Below the pieces are notes generated by a model. The model did no database searches and was not told the origin of the DNA. It saw nothing but the letters and a program-made list of their open reading frames with translations. This document shows, piece after piece, positions 16,479 through 24,810 of a stretch of DNA of 64,000 nucleotides. The first letter of the stretch is position 1. Each line of letters starts with the position of its first letter. A program made the position numbers and the translations under genes. The DNA comes from Chlamydiota bacterium (lineage in GTDB: Bacteria > Chlamydiota > Chlamydiia > Chlamydiales > SM23-39): positions 1-64,000 of the forward strand of contig DAIDHZ010000006.1 of the NCBI GenBank assembly GCA_027451825.1. Direction: 5' to 3'.

Positions 16479-17027
16479 CTACCTAACTTGGTTTTCTTCC
16501 ATGCTTATGAGCAATTGAATTGCTTCACAGATCATTTCCGATTTTTCAGTAGCTCTCCCCTGCAGTATTCGATTTGCATAGAGATCGTGAAATGCTTTAT
16601 GGATGTCCTCTCTTATGTTGAAAGTCATCTTGTAGGTTTGGATTTTTTGATTTTTCGATTGTTTGGCTGAGAAGATGGATGTTTGTCTGGGTGGCTGGAA
16701 TTCTGGTCTCACATCTTCCTGGACTCCCATTTTCCCGACAGGGTGGACTGCTGTATGGCCAGCTGGATGGGATAATGGTATTGCAGTTTGCTGGAAAGAA
16801 GGGGGTACAGATGGTTGGATTTCTGGATGAGCGGCTGTGTGGACGACAGGATTAATGGATTGCTGGACATCCGGTTGGGTGGTTTGTTTTATTTCTGGGT
16901 TGCTGTCTTGCTGGTTTTCTGGTTTACCAACCATCTGATCTCCAATCATTTCCGACAGCTCCATCTTTTTCTTTTCGTTGACTTGGAGTTGTTTTTTGGT
17001 TTTTTCCTTCAGTTCATTAATTGACAT
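16479..17027 (-). CDS. ParB-like partition protein with C-terminal ribbon-helix-helix
   Basis: A 182-residue protein. Residues 1-45 are charged; residues about 50-115 are a Pro/Gln/His-rich linker with irregular repeats (HPEIQPSV, SHPAGHTAVHPV); the C-terminal 55 residues (TYKMTFNIREDIHKAFHDLY, then SEMICEAIQLLI) form a ribbon-helix-helix. ParB-type partners of small ParA proteins have this layout, binding the centromere with the RHH and stimulating ParA through the N-terminus. Its ATG overlaps the last 11 bases of parA, with GGAGA upstream. The linker is encoded by a long TGG/CCA tract that recurs in noncoding parts of the window. Confidence 0.65.
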   Translation of the reverse strand: MSINELKEKTKKQLQVNEKKKMELSEMIGDQMVGKPENQQDSNPEIKQTTQPDVQQSINPVVHTAAHPEIQPSVPPSFQQTAIPLSHPAGHTAVHPVGKMGVQEDVRPEFQPPRQTSIFSAKQSKNQKIQTYKMTFNIREDIHKAFHDLYANRILQGRATEKSEMICEAIQLLISMEENQVR

Positions 17028-17793
17028 TAGTTAATCTCCCCATAACTTCTTTCACTAAATTGTGGTATGCTTCTGCCCCTGAACATTTGGGATCGTGGTC
17101 GAATACCGCTTTACTGGACTCTTGCGCTTCACTCAATTTGACGTTTTCTGGAATCTTAGTGTCGAAAACCTTCTCTCCAAAAATATCTTTCAATGCGTCT
17201 AAGACTCTTTTTGAAAGATTGCTGCGAGTTTTATAGAAGGTGAGGAGAACTCCCATGATATTTGCGTGGTGTTCTACCAAACTCCCAGCTTTTTCGTTCG
17301 TGCAGTTGATTGATTCCATAAAAGATTGAATGCCAGCTAAGCTGAAAAAGTCTAATTGCACGGGTAAAATAATGTGCTCCGCTGTTAGAAAGGCATTCGC
17401 TAGAAGAGTATTGAATGTAGGAGAGGTATCGATGATGATAAAATCATACTCTGCGTTCTTTAATTTTTTTCGTAAGACAAATTCTTTGGCTGTTGTTTGT
17501 GCTAATTTGACTTCAGCCGCAGAAAGGGAATTGTCTGAAGGTATTACGTGTAGATTTTCAATATAAGATGGTTGAATGACATCTTTAATAGTACAATTGT
17601 CTTGGCATAATAGCTCTGCGACCGTTTGTCGATTCTCTGTCTTAATTCCTAGACCCAAACTTGAATGACCTTGAGGATCTAAGTCAACGAGAAGAACTTT
17701 TTTGCCAGCACGTGCGAGCCCTGCACTCAGGTTGATGGATGTCGTTGACTTTCCAACGCCCCCTTTTTGATTCGAAATTGCTATCTTGTGCAT
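17017..17793 (-). CDS. parA: ParA partition ATPase
   Basis: A 258-residue ParA/MinD-family ATPase. The deviant Walker A KGGVGKST is at residues 10-17, followed by VDLDPQGHSS (A'), and DFIIIDTSP (Walker B). Length and motifs match ParA of chlamydial plasmids (pGP5 family) and other small ParA proteins. With the RHH partner immediately downstream it should move the replicon to daughter cells. The 5' region has an inverted repeat CCAACTT/AAGTTAGG near 17833 that may be an autoregulatory operator. Confidence 0.93.
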   Translation of the reverse strand: MHKIAISNQKGGVGKSTTSINLSAGLARAGKKVLLVDLDPQGHSSLGLGIKTENRQTVAELLCQDNCTIKDVIQPSYIENLHVIPSDNSLSAAEVKLAQTTAKEFVLRKKLKNAEYDFIIIDTSPTFNTLLANAFLTAEHIILPVQLDFFSLAGIQSFMESINCTNEKAGSLVEHHANIMGVLLTFYKTRSNLSKRVLDALKDIFGEKVFDTKIPENVKLSEAQESSKAVFDHDPKCSGAEAYHNLVKEVMGRLTNVN

Positions 17794-17944
17794 CGGTTGA
17801 GTCCTTGCATTCCATGAGTCCTTTGATATTCCCCAACTTTAAGTTAGGCGGATATTTAAGTAAACAGTGAATTGATGATTTACTGGAATTAGGGGTGTTG
17901 TTAAGATGAAAACACTTTAGCAAAACCGTTAGTCGAGGAAGGTA
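17794..17944. promoter_or_regulatory. Divergent promoter region of parA and the RHH gene
   Basis: A 150-base AT-rich spacer between divergent genes. It contains the near-palindrome CAACTTTAAGTTAG at 17834-17847 and AAGTAAACAGTG at 17859, the latter resembling the reverse of the iteron end TTGTTTAC. Either could be bound by the partition proteins. Confidence 0.35.
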
Positions 17945-18142
17945 ATGGCGAAAAAAAACGATAAGGAAGATTCCAGTAAATCGAAAAGAGCACGCATTAC
18001 ATTAGAATGTTCTCAGGAAATCAGAAAATCCATACGGATTAGCGCAGCGCAAGAAGATAAGAGCATGAATGATTTCATCTTATCGATTGTTCTGCAGAAA
18101 ATGGAAAAAGACAAAGAAGTTGTCGGCTCAGCAAATTCATAA
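17945..18142 (+). CDS. Small ribbon-helix-helix protein
   Basis: A 65-residue protein, basic N-terminus then RARITLECSQEIRKSIRISA and KSMNDFILSIVLQKME, a typical Arc/CopG/ParG ribbon-helix-helix. AGGAAGG precedes the ATG. Placed divergently from parA it could repress that promoter or act as a second centromere-binding protein. No toxin gene lies beside it, which argues against an antitoxin role. Confidence 0.7.
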   Translation: MAKKNDKEDSSKSKRARITLECSQEIRKSIRISAAQEDKSMNDFILSIVLQKMEKDKEVVGSANS

Positions 18143-18204
18143 GAATTCCGGACTATGATTGCAGCGGCGCCTTGCTTGTCTGCCGTTTCCAAAATAAAAA
18201 ACAC

Positions 18205-18330
18205 CTATTTGAAGAATGGATGACTGGCCATCCATTTTGGAAGAGGGGAATCAAACCAACCATCTGGCCATCCAAATGGTTATCCATTAATCCGGTTGTT
18301 TGGGAATCCATACAACCAACCGATTTATTT
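18205..18330. repeat. CCA-rich repeat tract
   Basis: The noncoding interval carries repeated CCATCCA, CCAACCA and ATCCA words spaced by a few bases (ggccatccattttgg; aaccaaccatctggcc; atccatacaaccaacc). It is one of at least six such tracts in the window. Its closeness to parA and the RHH gene makes it a candidate centromere, though this is speculative. Confidence 0.5.
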
Positions 18331-18371
18331 TAAGGCTGTTATAAAAAGGCAAGCGCGTCTAATGCTTGTTT

Positions 18372-19160
18372 TTAGAGCCGCCATGTCCTTTTACGAGGCT
18401 TCCATCCCTGATTTTGTGTCTGCTGTTCCCTCAGCTTTTCTTGATCAGCAAATAGCTTATCGAGAGCATTAACAAACTCATGAGCCGGATCCGGAAGCAA
18501 CCTAGGCTGTTTCGAAAGTGTTGTTATAAAAGTCTGACGCGAAATTGCAATTACTACAGCACCTCTTTTAGCTCGTCCTGGCAACAAACACCATAGGGTA
18601 TCCCTCATCCCATCTTGGGGATCAGTCGGTGGATTACCTTGGAAATCGAAAACAACTTCCACTGAGCTCTCAACCCATGCAGCGGGGAAACATTCTTCTG
18701 GGAAATGAACCAAGAAGAATCCTGGTTTATATATAGGGCTGAAATTTTTTCTTACCTCAAGAAAGCGGGGATAATCTTTCTTTAGTCGCGTGCCGTCGAC
18801 AACCCATACCATATTCTGGTAAAAAGTCTCACGTGCGATTCTTTCTTGAGGATCTAGACGCGAATGTTGGAATTCAATCACATAACTTTGACCAGTCTTC
18901 ACATCAGCAATGTGCTTTTCGTCATTTGCGGCGGTATGAATGATCTCTTGCCACTCGGTAGGAAATTTCCCTTTCCACGCGCGGTGCCATTCGGTTTCAT
19001 TTTCCCACCAGGGATCGCACATCCGTTTTCCACTGTGGGCCCAATGCCAAATTTTCAATTCTCCGCACTTCGGTATAGTCGGGCTACCACAGCATTTGCA
19101 TTTTCCGGAAAGGCCAGGCTGGGCTTCTTTAGGAGTGTCATTTACTAATGCATATTTCAT
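18372..19160 (-). CDS. CoiA-like nuclease
   Basis: A 262-residue protein. It contains a CKCCG zinc-like pair, then KIWHWAH, the segment NETEWHRAWKGKFPTEWQEI, HIADVKT and VIEFQHSRL, and finally MVWVVDGTR. This order is that of the CoiA family: a PD-(D/E)XK nuclease core (D of ADVKT, E-F-Q of the next strand) after a small zinc module. CoiA is a competence protein in Gram-positives, but relatives are common in phages and mobile elements where they act on branched or incoming DNA. It stands alone between the partition and fibre modules. Confidence 0.75.
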   Translation of the reverse strand: MKYALVNDTPKEAQPGLSGKCKCCGSPTIPKCGELKIWHWAHSGKRMCDPWWENETEWHRAWKGKFPTEWQEIIHTAANDEKHIADVKTGQSYVIEFQHSRLDPQERIARETFYQNMVWVVDGTRLKKDYPRFLEVRKNFSPIYKPGFFLVHFPEECFPAAWVESSVEVVFDFQGNPPTDPQDGMRDTLWCLLPGRAKRGAVVIAISRQTFITTLSKQPRLLPDPAHEFVNALDKLFADQEKLREQQTQNQGWKPRKRTWRL

Positions 19161-19280
19161 ACCTATCCCAATCCCTTTTTATAGCCCGTTTGTAGAGAGA
19201 AATTATACCAAGAAATGTTAAAAGAAAGAACAAAGAATCAGGGATTTTTGATGAGGTTAAAACTAAACTCTTAGGAGATC

Positions 19281-20006
19281 TTAGATTTCATAGTAGGTCA
19301 TATAAACCCATTGAGTTGCTGTCGATGCGTCTGTATTTATCACAATGGAGTCTCCTGCATTCATGGAGGCGGGAACTGAAGGGACGACAACCCCTGAACT
19401 ATTTGCGACAGCGGTGTTTTGAAAGTATTGATTGCTAGTTCCGCTAGAGCCACCATTTGGAACGTGAAAGACTTTAATGCTTCTGCTTGCTCCAGAGAAG
19501 TTTTTATAAAGTCCTCCAGATCCGTTGACATAGACCCCTCCAAGAGTATCTAAAGTAATAGCCGTTTTCCCTGGGCTAACAGTGAAAATAGTATTGTCTC
19601 CTGCGGCTAGACTCAAGAGTCTCGCTGTGTAAATTGGAGTGGAGATATCCATTTCCATGACTCTAGCCCAAAGATTGCCTCCAGCATTTGAGTTCACAGT
19701 AAAGGACAAGCTCTCACCAGCATTTAATACAATCCCAAATGAATTAGTGGCGATATTTCCCCAGCCAGTATTCGGTGCTGTAATATTGTAATATGTTCCA
19801 CCTACTTTTATTTGAAGTCCCCCTGTCATAATCGGAGAACTAATACCCATCGTTTGAGTAATGAGGGCTTTTTTGCCTGCAGGACATGTATAAAAGTCGA
19901 CGGTTCCAGAGGTGCTTCCGGAGAATGCATTGACGAACTTAGCTCCTCTTACTAGAGGACCAAAGCCACTTATGAAACCGGTATTGTTTATGACATTATT
20001 TCCCAT
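19281..20006 (-). CDS. Fibre cassette 1, type A receptor-binding-like protein
   Basis: A 241-residue beta-rich protein starting MGNNVINNTGFISGFGPLVR. It has two consecutive domains of similar pattern: TVDFYTCPAGKKALITQT...GGNLWARVMEMD and then NTIFTVSPGKTAIT...SIKVFHVPNGGSSGTSNQYF...AGDSIVINTDASTATQWVYM. The recurring phrase YTCPAGKK, then NLWxxxxEFD, and an ending in ATATQxxWVxxxEI/L, occur in all six tandem paralogues. Such proteins most likely form tail-tip trimers or fibres that bind host surface structures. GGAG precedes the ATG. No named family is recognised. Confidence 0.6.
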   Translation of the reverse strand: MGNNVINNTGFISGFGPLVRGAKFVNAFSGSTSGTVDFYTCPAGKKALITQTMGISSPIMTGGLQIKVGGTYYNITAPNTGWGNIATNSFGIVLNAGESLSFTVNSNAGGNLWARVMEMDISTPIYTARLLSLAAGDNTIFTVSPGKTAITLDTLGGVYVNGSGGLYKNFSGASRSIKVFHVPNGGSSGTSNQYFQNTAVANSSGVVVPSVPASMNAGDSIVINTDASTATQWVYMTYYEI

Positions 20007-20007
20007 T

Positions 20008-20748
20008 TTATAGCTCCATTACATTGACCCACGCGGTCTGAGTTCCTGTTCCTACGTTTGTATTGACTACGATAGAGTCACCCGCGCTCAATATTAAGCC
20101 ACCAATGAGCCGAGCTGAGGCTGATCCTGTAGTCGCAGTTTCTGTTCCCATTTGGTTTGTAGATCCAGGCGATCCTCCACTAGGAACGGCATACCAAATC
20201 AAAGAAGCGCTATTCCCTGAATTGTTGAAATAGAAAACCTTTTTCAGAGTAAAGTTCGTTTTAAACCATTGATCTAGGGTGATCGCTTTTTTACCTGATG
20301 GACACGTATAAACAGTGTTGTTCCCATTTGACAAGCTCACAACCTTGCTGCTCTTGATGGGGGCAGTGGTATCGAATTCCACGATGTTTGCCCATAGATT
20401 CATCCCAGCTTGAGTTGTATTAGCACCGATTCTTTCTCCGGCCTCTAAGATTATAGCTTGGTTGGTTACTAAAACCTGGGTTTGTGCTGTTGTGGCAGCG
20501 TTTCCCGCTCCTCCTATGCGATAATAAGTGCCGCTCGAATAAAGCACTGGAAAAATGGTCGTGGTTGTTCCAGCGGTGTTGTAGCCAATAATATAACTTA
20601 CACAGGCTCTCCTCCCTGCGGGGCAAGTGTACATATCCACGTTTCCTGATCCTGCATTAGAGACGAAAGCGGATGGGAATTTTACACCCGGCAAATATAC
20701 CCCTTCAGGGTGATAAATCAGAGTGTTTACATCATTTTGATTAGGCAT
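20008..20748 (-). CDS. Fibre cassette 1, type B receptor-binding-like protein
   Basis: A 246-residue paralogue starting MPNQNDVNTLIYHPEGVYLP. It shares the two-domain plan of its neighbours (NVDMYTCPAGRRACVSYIIG..., NTVYTCPSGKKAITLDQW...) and ends TQTAWVNVMEL. It lies between types A and C without spacing, so the three are translated from one message. Its nearest relative is type B of the second cassette (22249-23001). Confidence 0.6.
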   Translation of the reverse strand: MPNQNDVNTLIYHPEGVYLPGVKFPSAFVSNAGSGNVDMYTCPAGRRACVSYIIGYNTAGTTTTIFPVLYSSGTYYRIGGAGNAATTAQTQVLVTNQAIILEAGERIGANTTQAGMNLWANIVEFDTTAPIKSSKVVSLSNGNNTVYTCPSGKKAITLDQWFKTNFTLKKVFYFNNSGNSASLIWYAVPSGGSPGSTNQMGTETATTGSASARLIGGLILSAGDSIVVNTNVGTGTQTAWVNVMEL

Positions 20749-21501
20749 TTAAATCTCCTGCACTGTTACCCACGCAAATTGGGTTGCTGTGGCTGCATCG
20801 GTATTGATTACAATCGAGTCTCCTGCGTTCATGCAATTGCTAGCTGCTGAATTTGTCATAAAGGAACCATTTGCCACGGCTTGAGGGATTGTGGGCAAAA
20901 ATTGGTTGCTTGATCCTGGAGATCCTCCGTTAGGCACATGATAAGCTGAAATGTTTCTGCTCGATCCGCTATTGTTCCAATAATTAACTGACTTAACCGT
21001 ACTGGCTGATAAAGGACTGAGATTATCGCTCACAAAAATAGCTGTTTTCCCTGCAGGGCAGGTATAGAGCGTGTTATTTCCACTAGCCAATGAAAGAAGC
21101 TTCACTGTTTTGAATGGAATGTCCGAGTCAAACTCCATAATGGAAATCCACACGTTGATCGAAGAGGTGCTTTGATTGGTCGAAATTGATTCGCCAGCTT
21201 CCAAGATGATGAGATTGACGATTCCGCCTGCACCGACTCCGATGGATGTGGCTGTTTGAGTAGTATTCAGGTTGTAATAATTTCCTCCAGATTTAAGCAT
21301 GGGGGTTATGCTTGCATTCCCTGAAGGTGAGCAATAGCTTATCCCCATGATAGCCGCTCTTTTTCCTGCTGGGCATGTGTACCAATCGACAGTTCCGCTA
21401 GCTGCGGGTGTTCCATTTGCAGGCACGTAAGCCAATCCTGAAAGTTTGTTGGTGTACCCGGTAGACATTGCGTATCGGTTGATGAAATCTTGCACAGGCA
21501 T
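20749..21501 (-). CDS. Fibre cassette 1, type C receptor-binding-like protein
   Basis: A 250-residue paralogue starting MPVQDFINRYAMSTGYTNKL, followed by GTVDWYTCPAGKRAAIMGIS and the second domain LYTCPAGKTAIFVSDN, ending ATQFAWVTVQEI. Its partner in the second cassette is 23002-23757. The stop is directly followed by the start of type B. Confidence 0.6.
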   Translation of the reverse strand: MPVQDFINRYAMSTGYTNKLSGLAYVPANGTPAASGTVDWYTCPAGKRAAIMGISYCSPSGNASITPMLKSGGNYYNLNTTQTATSIGVGAGGIVNLIILEAGESISTNQSTSSINVWISIMEFDSDIPFKTVKLLSLASGNNTLYTCPAGKTAIFVSDNLSPLSASTVKSVNYWNNSGSSRNISAYHVPNGGSPGSSNQFLPTIPQAVANGSFMTNSAASNCMNAGDSIVINTDAATATQFAWVTVQEI

Positions 21502-21524
21502 AATTTTTTATCCTCCAGGAGGTT

Positions 21525-22247
21525 TTAGATTTCGTAATATGTTGTATAAGCCCATTGCGTAGCTGTAGAGGCATCTGTGTTTACTACAATCGAGTCGCCA
21601 GAATTCATAGAGCGAGGAACAGATACAGTCACTGCGGCGTTGTTGGCTACGGCAGCGTTTCCGGAAAATTGATTTCCAGACCCAGGAGATCCTCCATTGG
21701 GAACGTGATATACTTGGACACTGCGCGCTGATCCCGAAAGATTCCTATATTGACCACCAGAGGAGTTGATATAACAACCACCGCTGCTATCAATCACCAT
21801 GGCAGTTTTCCCAGGGGAAACAGTCATCAGTGTATTAGCTCCTGAGGTCAAACTGAAATTTCTACCTGTATAGAGAGGAGTAGAAATGTCCATTTCCATG
21901 ATCCGGACCCAGAGATTTCCTCCGGGGTTGGCTCCTGTAATGAAAGAAAAGCTTTCACCAGCGTTTATTACCTGACCCACAAATAATCTTGCTACGTTAC
22001 CGAATAAAGCGTTCGCTCCTAAAAGATTGTAATAGGTACCGCTCACTTTAATATTTAAAGTGCCGCTCATAATAGGGCTGCTAATTCCATATACCCATGA
22101 GATAAAAGCTTTTCTGCCTGCTGGAACCGTGTAGATATCTACTGTGCCGCTAGTGTTCCCTGAAAAACCGTTTATGAATTTAGCGCCACGGATAAGTGGT
22201 CCGAATCCTGAGATAAACCCGACGTTGTTTATTACATTGTTACCCAT
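21525..22247 (-). CDS. Fibre cassette 2, type A receptor-binding-like protein
   Basis: A 240-residue protein starting MGNNVINNVGFISGFGPLIR. It is near-identical in plan to 19281-20006 (shared text includes SSPIM, GNNVIN, MEMDISTPLYT, ATQWAYTTYYEI). Its upstream spacing to type C of cassette 1 is 23 bases, the only visible joint between the two cassettes. Confidence 0.6.
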   Translation of the reverse strand: MGNNVINNVGFISGFGPLIRGAKFINGFSGNTSGTVDIYTVPAGRKAFISWVYGISSPIMSGTLNIKVSGTYYNLLGANALFGNVARLFVGQVINAGESFSFITGANPGGNLWVRIMEMDISTPLYTGRNFSLTSGANTLMTVSPGKTAMVIDSSGGCYINSSGGQYRNLSGSARSVQVYHVPNGGSPGSGNQFSGNAAVANNAAVTVSVPRSMNSGDSIVVNTDASTATQWAYTTYYEI

Positions 22248-22248
22248 T

Positions 22249-23001
22249 CTATAGCTCCCATACGTTGACCCAGCCGGTCTGAGTTGCGGTTCCTGTTGGA
22301 GTATTACAAACCAAGAAGTCGCCTGCGTTTAGCATCCATCCTCCGCCTTGTCGAACTGATAGAGTGGCATTGGATACAGTCTCGGTTTGAAGCTGATTGG
22401 TGGCTCCAGTTGATCCCCCGTTAGGAACTGCATACCAAACAATTGAGTTGCTGCTTCCAGAATTGTTGAAGTAGTAAAGCTTTTTTAGAGAGAGATTTAA
22501 AGCTACCCATTGATCTAAGATGACAGCTTTTTTCCCTGCTGGACACGTGTAAATGGTGTTGTTTCCATTACCCATGCTTACCACTTTGCTTGTCTTTAAG
22601 GGAGCTGTATTATCAAACTCCATAATGTTGGCGAATAAATTACATCCAGCCTGTGTAGTATTGACTCCAATCTTTTCTCCAGCTTCTAATATGATTACGG
22701 AAGAAGTCGGAGCGCTTAAATTCAAAACCTGTCCGTTTCCTCCAGCAGCTACTGAGCCAGCTCCTCCTATTCGATAATAGGTTCCACTGACGTTTAAGTT
22801 TGGGAAAATGGTAGTAGAGGTACCCGCCGTGTTGTAGGCGATTATGTAGGTCACAATGGCTCTTTTTCCTGTTGGACACGTGTACATGTCTATGTTTCCT
22901 GATCCTGCACCTGAAACAAAGGCAGACGGAAATTTTAATCCAGGGAGATAGACACCTTGAGGCTCTAAAATAAGATTGTTTACATCGTTATTATTTGGCA
23001 T
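22249..23001 (-). CDS. Fibre cassette 2, type B receptor-binding-like protein
   Basis: A 250-residue paralogue starting MPNNNDVNNLILEPQGVYLP, otherwise as type B of cassette 1 (NIDMYTCPTGKRAIVTYIIA, NTIYTCPAGKKAVILDQW, ending TQTGWVNVWEL). Divergence from cassette 1 is spread over the gene, so the duplication is not recent. Confidence 0.6.
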   Translation of the reverse strand: MPNNNDVNNLILEPQGVYLPGLKFPSAFVSGAGSGNIDMYTCPTGKRAIVTYIIAYNTAGTSTTIFPNLNVSGTYYRIGGAGSVAAGGNGQVLNLSAPTSSVIILEAGEKIGVNTTQAGCNLFANIMEFDNTAPLKTSKVVSMGNGNNTIYTCPAGKKAVILDQWVALNLSLKKLYYFNNSGSSNSIVWYAVPNGGSTGATNQLQTETVSNATLSVRQGGGWMLNAGDFLVCNTPTGTATQTGWVNVWEL

Positions 23002-23757
23002 TTAAAGCTCCCATACAGTTACCCACGCTGTCTGAGTAGCCGTAGCAGCGTCGGTGTTGATTTGTAGGAAGTCTCCTGGATTCATGCAGTTTGCAATCGA
23101 TTGTCCTGTTAGGAAACCTGCTGTTGAAACTGAAGCAGTTCCAGATGATAAAAGCTGATTGCTGGTCCCAGCAGACCCGCCATTTGGCACGTGATAGACG
23201 GAAACAGTTCTAGTGCCACCGCTATTATTCCAGTATGTGATGCCCGTGCTTGTTCCGTTTGAAGCAATGACAGGGCTTAGGTTGCTAAAGCAAAACGTCG
23301 CAGTTTTCCCAGCTGGACAAGTATAGAGAATGTTCGCACCGGCAGACAGAGACAATAGCTTCACTGTTTTGAAAGAAGTTATTGAGTCGAATTCTAGGAT
23401 AGAGCCCCAGACATTTATTCCTGTCGTGCTCTGCACAGTCGAAATAGATTCTCCAGCCTCTAAGATTATAAGCTGCTGAATCCCTCCTGCTACAGTGCCG
23501 ATCGCTGAAACTGTATAAGTGTTCAGGTTGTAATAAACTCCCCCTGATTTAAGCTGAGGGGTAACGGTAGTCGATCCGGCAGGAGAACACGCAGTGATTT
23601 GGATGACAGCAGCTCTTTTTCCTGCTGGACATGTGTACCAATCTACGGTACCGCTCGCTGCCGAATTGCCAGCAAAAGGCTTGAAAGCAAGACCCGAAAG
23701 CTTACTTGTGAACCCTGCGCATATTGCGACGCGATTGATGAAGTCTTGTACAGGCAT
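23002..23757 (-). CDS. Fibre cassette 2, type C receptor-binding-like protein
   Basis: A 251-residue paralogue starting MPVQDFINRVAICAGFTSKL. The ATG at 23757 is chosen because it aligns with type C of cassette 1; a longer frame to 23823 would overlap the gene upstream. Contains GTVDWYTCPAGKRAAVIQIT and ILYTCPAGKTATFCFSN, ending ATQTAWVTVWEL. Confidence 0.6.
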   Translation of the reverse strand: MPVQDFINRVAICAGFTSKLSGLAFKPFAGNSAASGTVDWYTCPAGKRAAVIQITACSPAGSTTVTPQLKSGGVYYNLNTYTVSAIGTVAGGIQQLIILEAGESISTVQSTTGINVWGSILEFDSITSFKTVKLLSLSAGANILYTCPAGKTATFCFSNLSPVIASNGTSTGITYWNNSGGTRTVSVYHVPNGGSAGTSNQLLSSGTASVSTAGFLTGQSIANCMNPGDFLQINTDAATATQTAWVTVWEL

Positions 23758-23759
23758 TA

Positions 23760-24269
23760 TTAAACCATTGTTATGTTTCCGATTCCTGATAGGACAAGCC
23801 AATCTGTGTTGGCTGTGATGCAAAGCAAGCGCACTGCATCGTATCTCACTGTGGAAGCCAAGCTTCCCCCAGTTCCAGTAGTTGTGTCCACTCCGTCCAT
23901 GTGTATGACTTGGCTTGAATTTTGTGCCACCTTCCAGCCGCCTGCTCCCTTTCCTGCTATTTCGATCATATCTCCGACCGAAGAGCTCGCAGGAAGAGTA
24001 ACAGTGACAAGGCTGGCGTTATTCGTGATGTAGCCGTTATTCACAGCTGCCGATTGAGATGTTCCAGAAACGGTATTCCACGTGATGCCGCCGCCCCCGC
24101 CTCCACCTGCAGCCCATTTTGTTCCGGTCGGTTGGGTGCTGTCTAAAGTTAGGACCAGGCCATCTGTTGAAGCCGGAAGAACGGCGGGCCTTGAGCCGCC
24201 TCCTTGACCGCAGAGGATGTCTCCTTTATTGGAGAGGCTTGGTGTATTGATAGAAGTGTTTGTTGCCAT
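23760..24269 (-). CDS. Tail-fibre-like protein
   Basis: About 169 residues starting MATNTSINTPSLSNKGDILC. It contains LTLDSTQPTGTKWAAGGGGG, then the shared C-terminal domain AVNNGYITNNASLVTVTLPA, GKGAGGWKVAQNSSQVIH, GGSLASTVRYDAVRLLCITA. This domain also ends the products of 1538-2239 and 24811-25479. The start at 24269 lies just inside the end of the C1q-like gene (24274), so translation is coupled. A fibre or fibre tip is the likely role. Confidence 0.65.
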   Translation of the reverse strand: MATNTSINTPSLSNKGDILCGQGGGSRPAVLPASTDGLVLTLDSTQPTGTKWAAGGGGGGGITWNTVSGTSQSAAVNNGYITNNASLVTVTLPASSSVGDMIEIAGKGAGGWKVAQNSSQVIHMDGVDTTTGTGGSLASTVRYDAVRLLCITANTDWLVLSGIGNITMV

Positions 24270-24273
24270 AAGT

Positions 24274-24777
24274 TTAATCCAATAAATATCCGTGAATGTA
24301 AGAGATGCCTGCCGCTTGCAACGAAACAACCTTGGAAGAACCGCCTGCCACTTGGATGGTAAAAAAAGCAGTATCGCTAGGGTTTAATCGCACAGGCGGG
24401 GTAGTACCGGCGATTTGAAGCGTTTGAGAGGCAGAAGATGGGAGATTCGCTCCCATTTCGACTAAGCGGAATTCTCGAGGCGTAGTCATGCACTTTAAGC
24501 AATAAACACTCATTCCAGGAATCAGCCCTTGTGTGTTAATCGAAGCCCCGAAAATGTAATTTCCGAGCACAGGAGCAGTGAAAACACCGGTTAGAGGGTC
24601 ATAACTAGAGCTTTGATCTATGATGACGCCGTCGCAGGGAATCTGAAAAACTGTCCCATCACCGGTGACGGTTCCCAGATTTGCATTTAACTGAGCAAAA
24701 AAAGTGCACTGTAATGGACGTGTAACTTGATTATCTTTAACAATAATCGGTGTATTTACAGCATTATTATGAACCAT
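24274..24777 (-). CDS. C1q/TNF-like jelly-roll protein
   Basis: A 167-residue protein. FFAQLNANLGTVTGDGTVFQ, then DPLTGVFTAPVLGNYIFGAS and a C-terminal AFFTIQVAGGSS form the signature of C1q-like domains, which trimerise as jelly rolls. In phages such domains cap tail fibres and bind receptors. It sits between two fibre genes and is a good candidate for the host-binding tip. Confidence 0.65.
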   Translation of the reverse strand: MVHNNAVNTPIIVKDNQVTRPLQCTFFAQLNANLGTVTGDGTVFQIPCDGVIIDQSSSYDPLTGVFTAPVLGNYIFGASINTQGLIPGMSVYCLKCMTTPREFRLVEMGANLPSSASQTLQIAGTTPPVRLNPSDTAFFTIQVAGGSSKVVSLQAAGISYIHGYLLD

Positions 24778-24810
24778 TTTACAAAATCCATTACAGTGAG
24801 GTGTTTTTTA

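Noticed and set aside
23758-23823. Longer N-terminus of the type C fibre gene in cassette 2
   Set aside because: The extra 22 residues are out of family, overlap the upstream gene, and the ATG at 23757 aligns with the paralogue.
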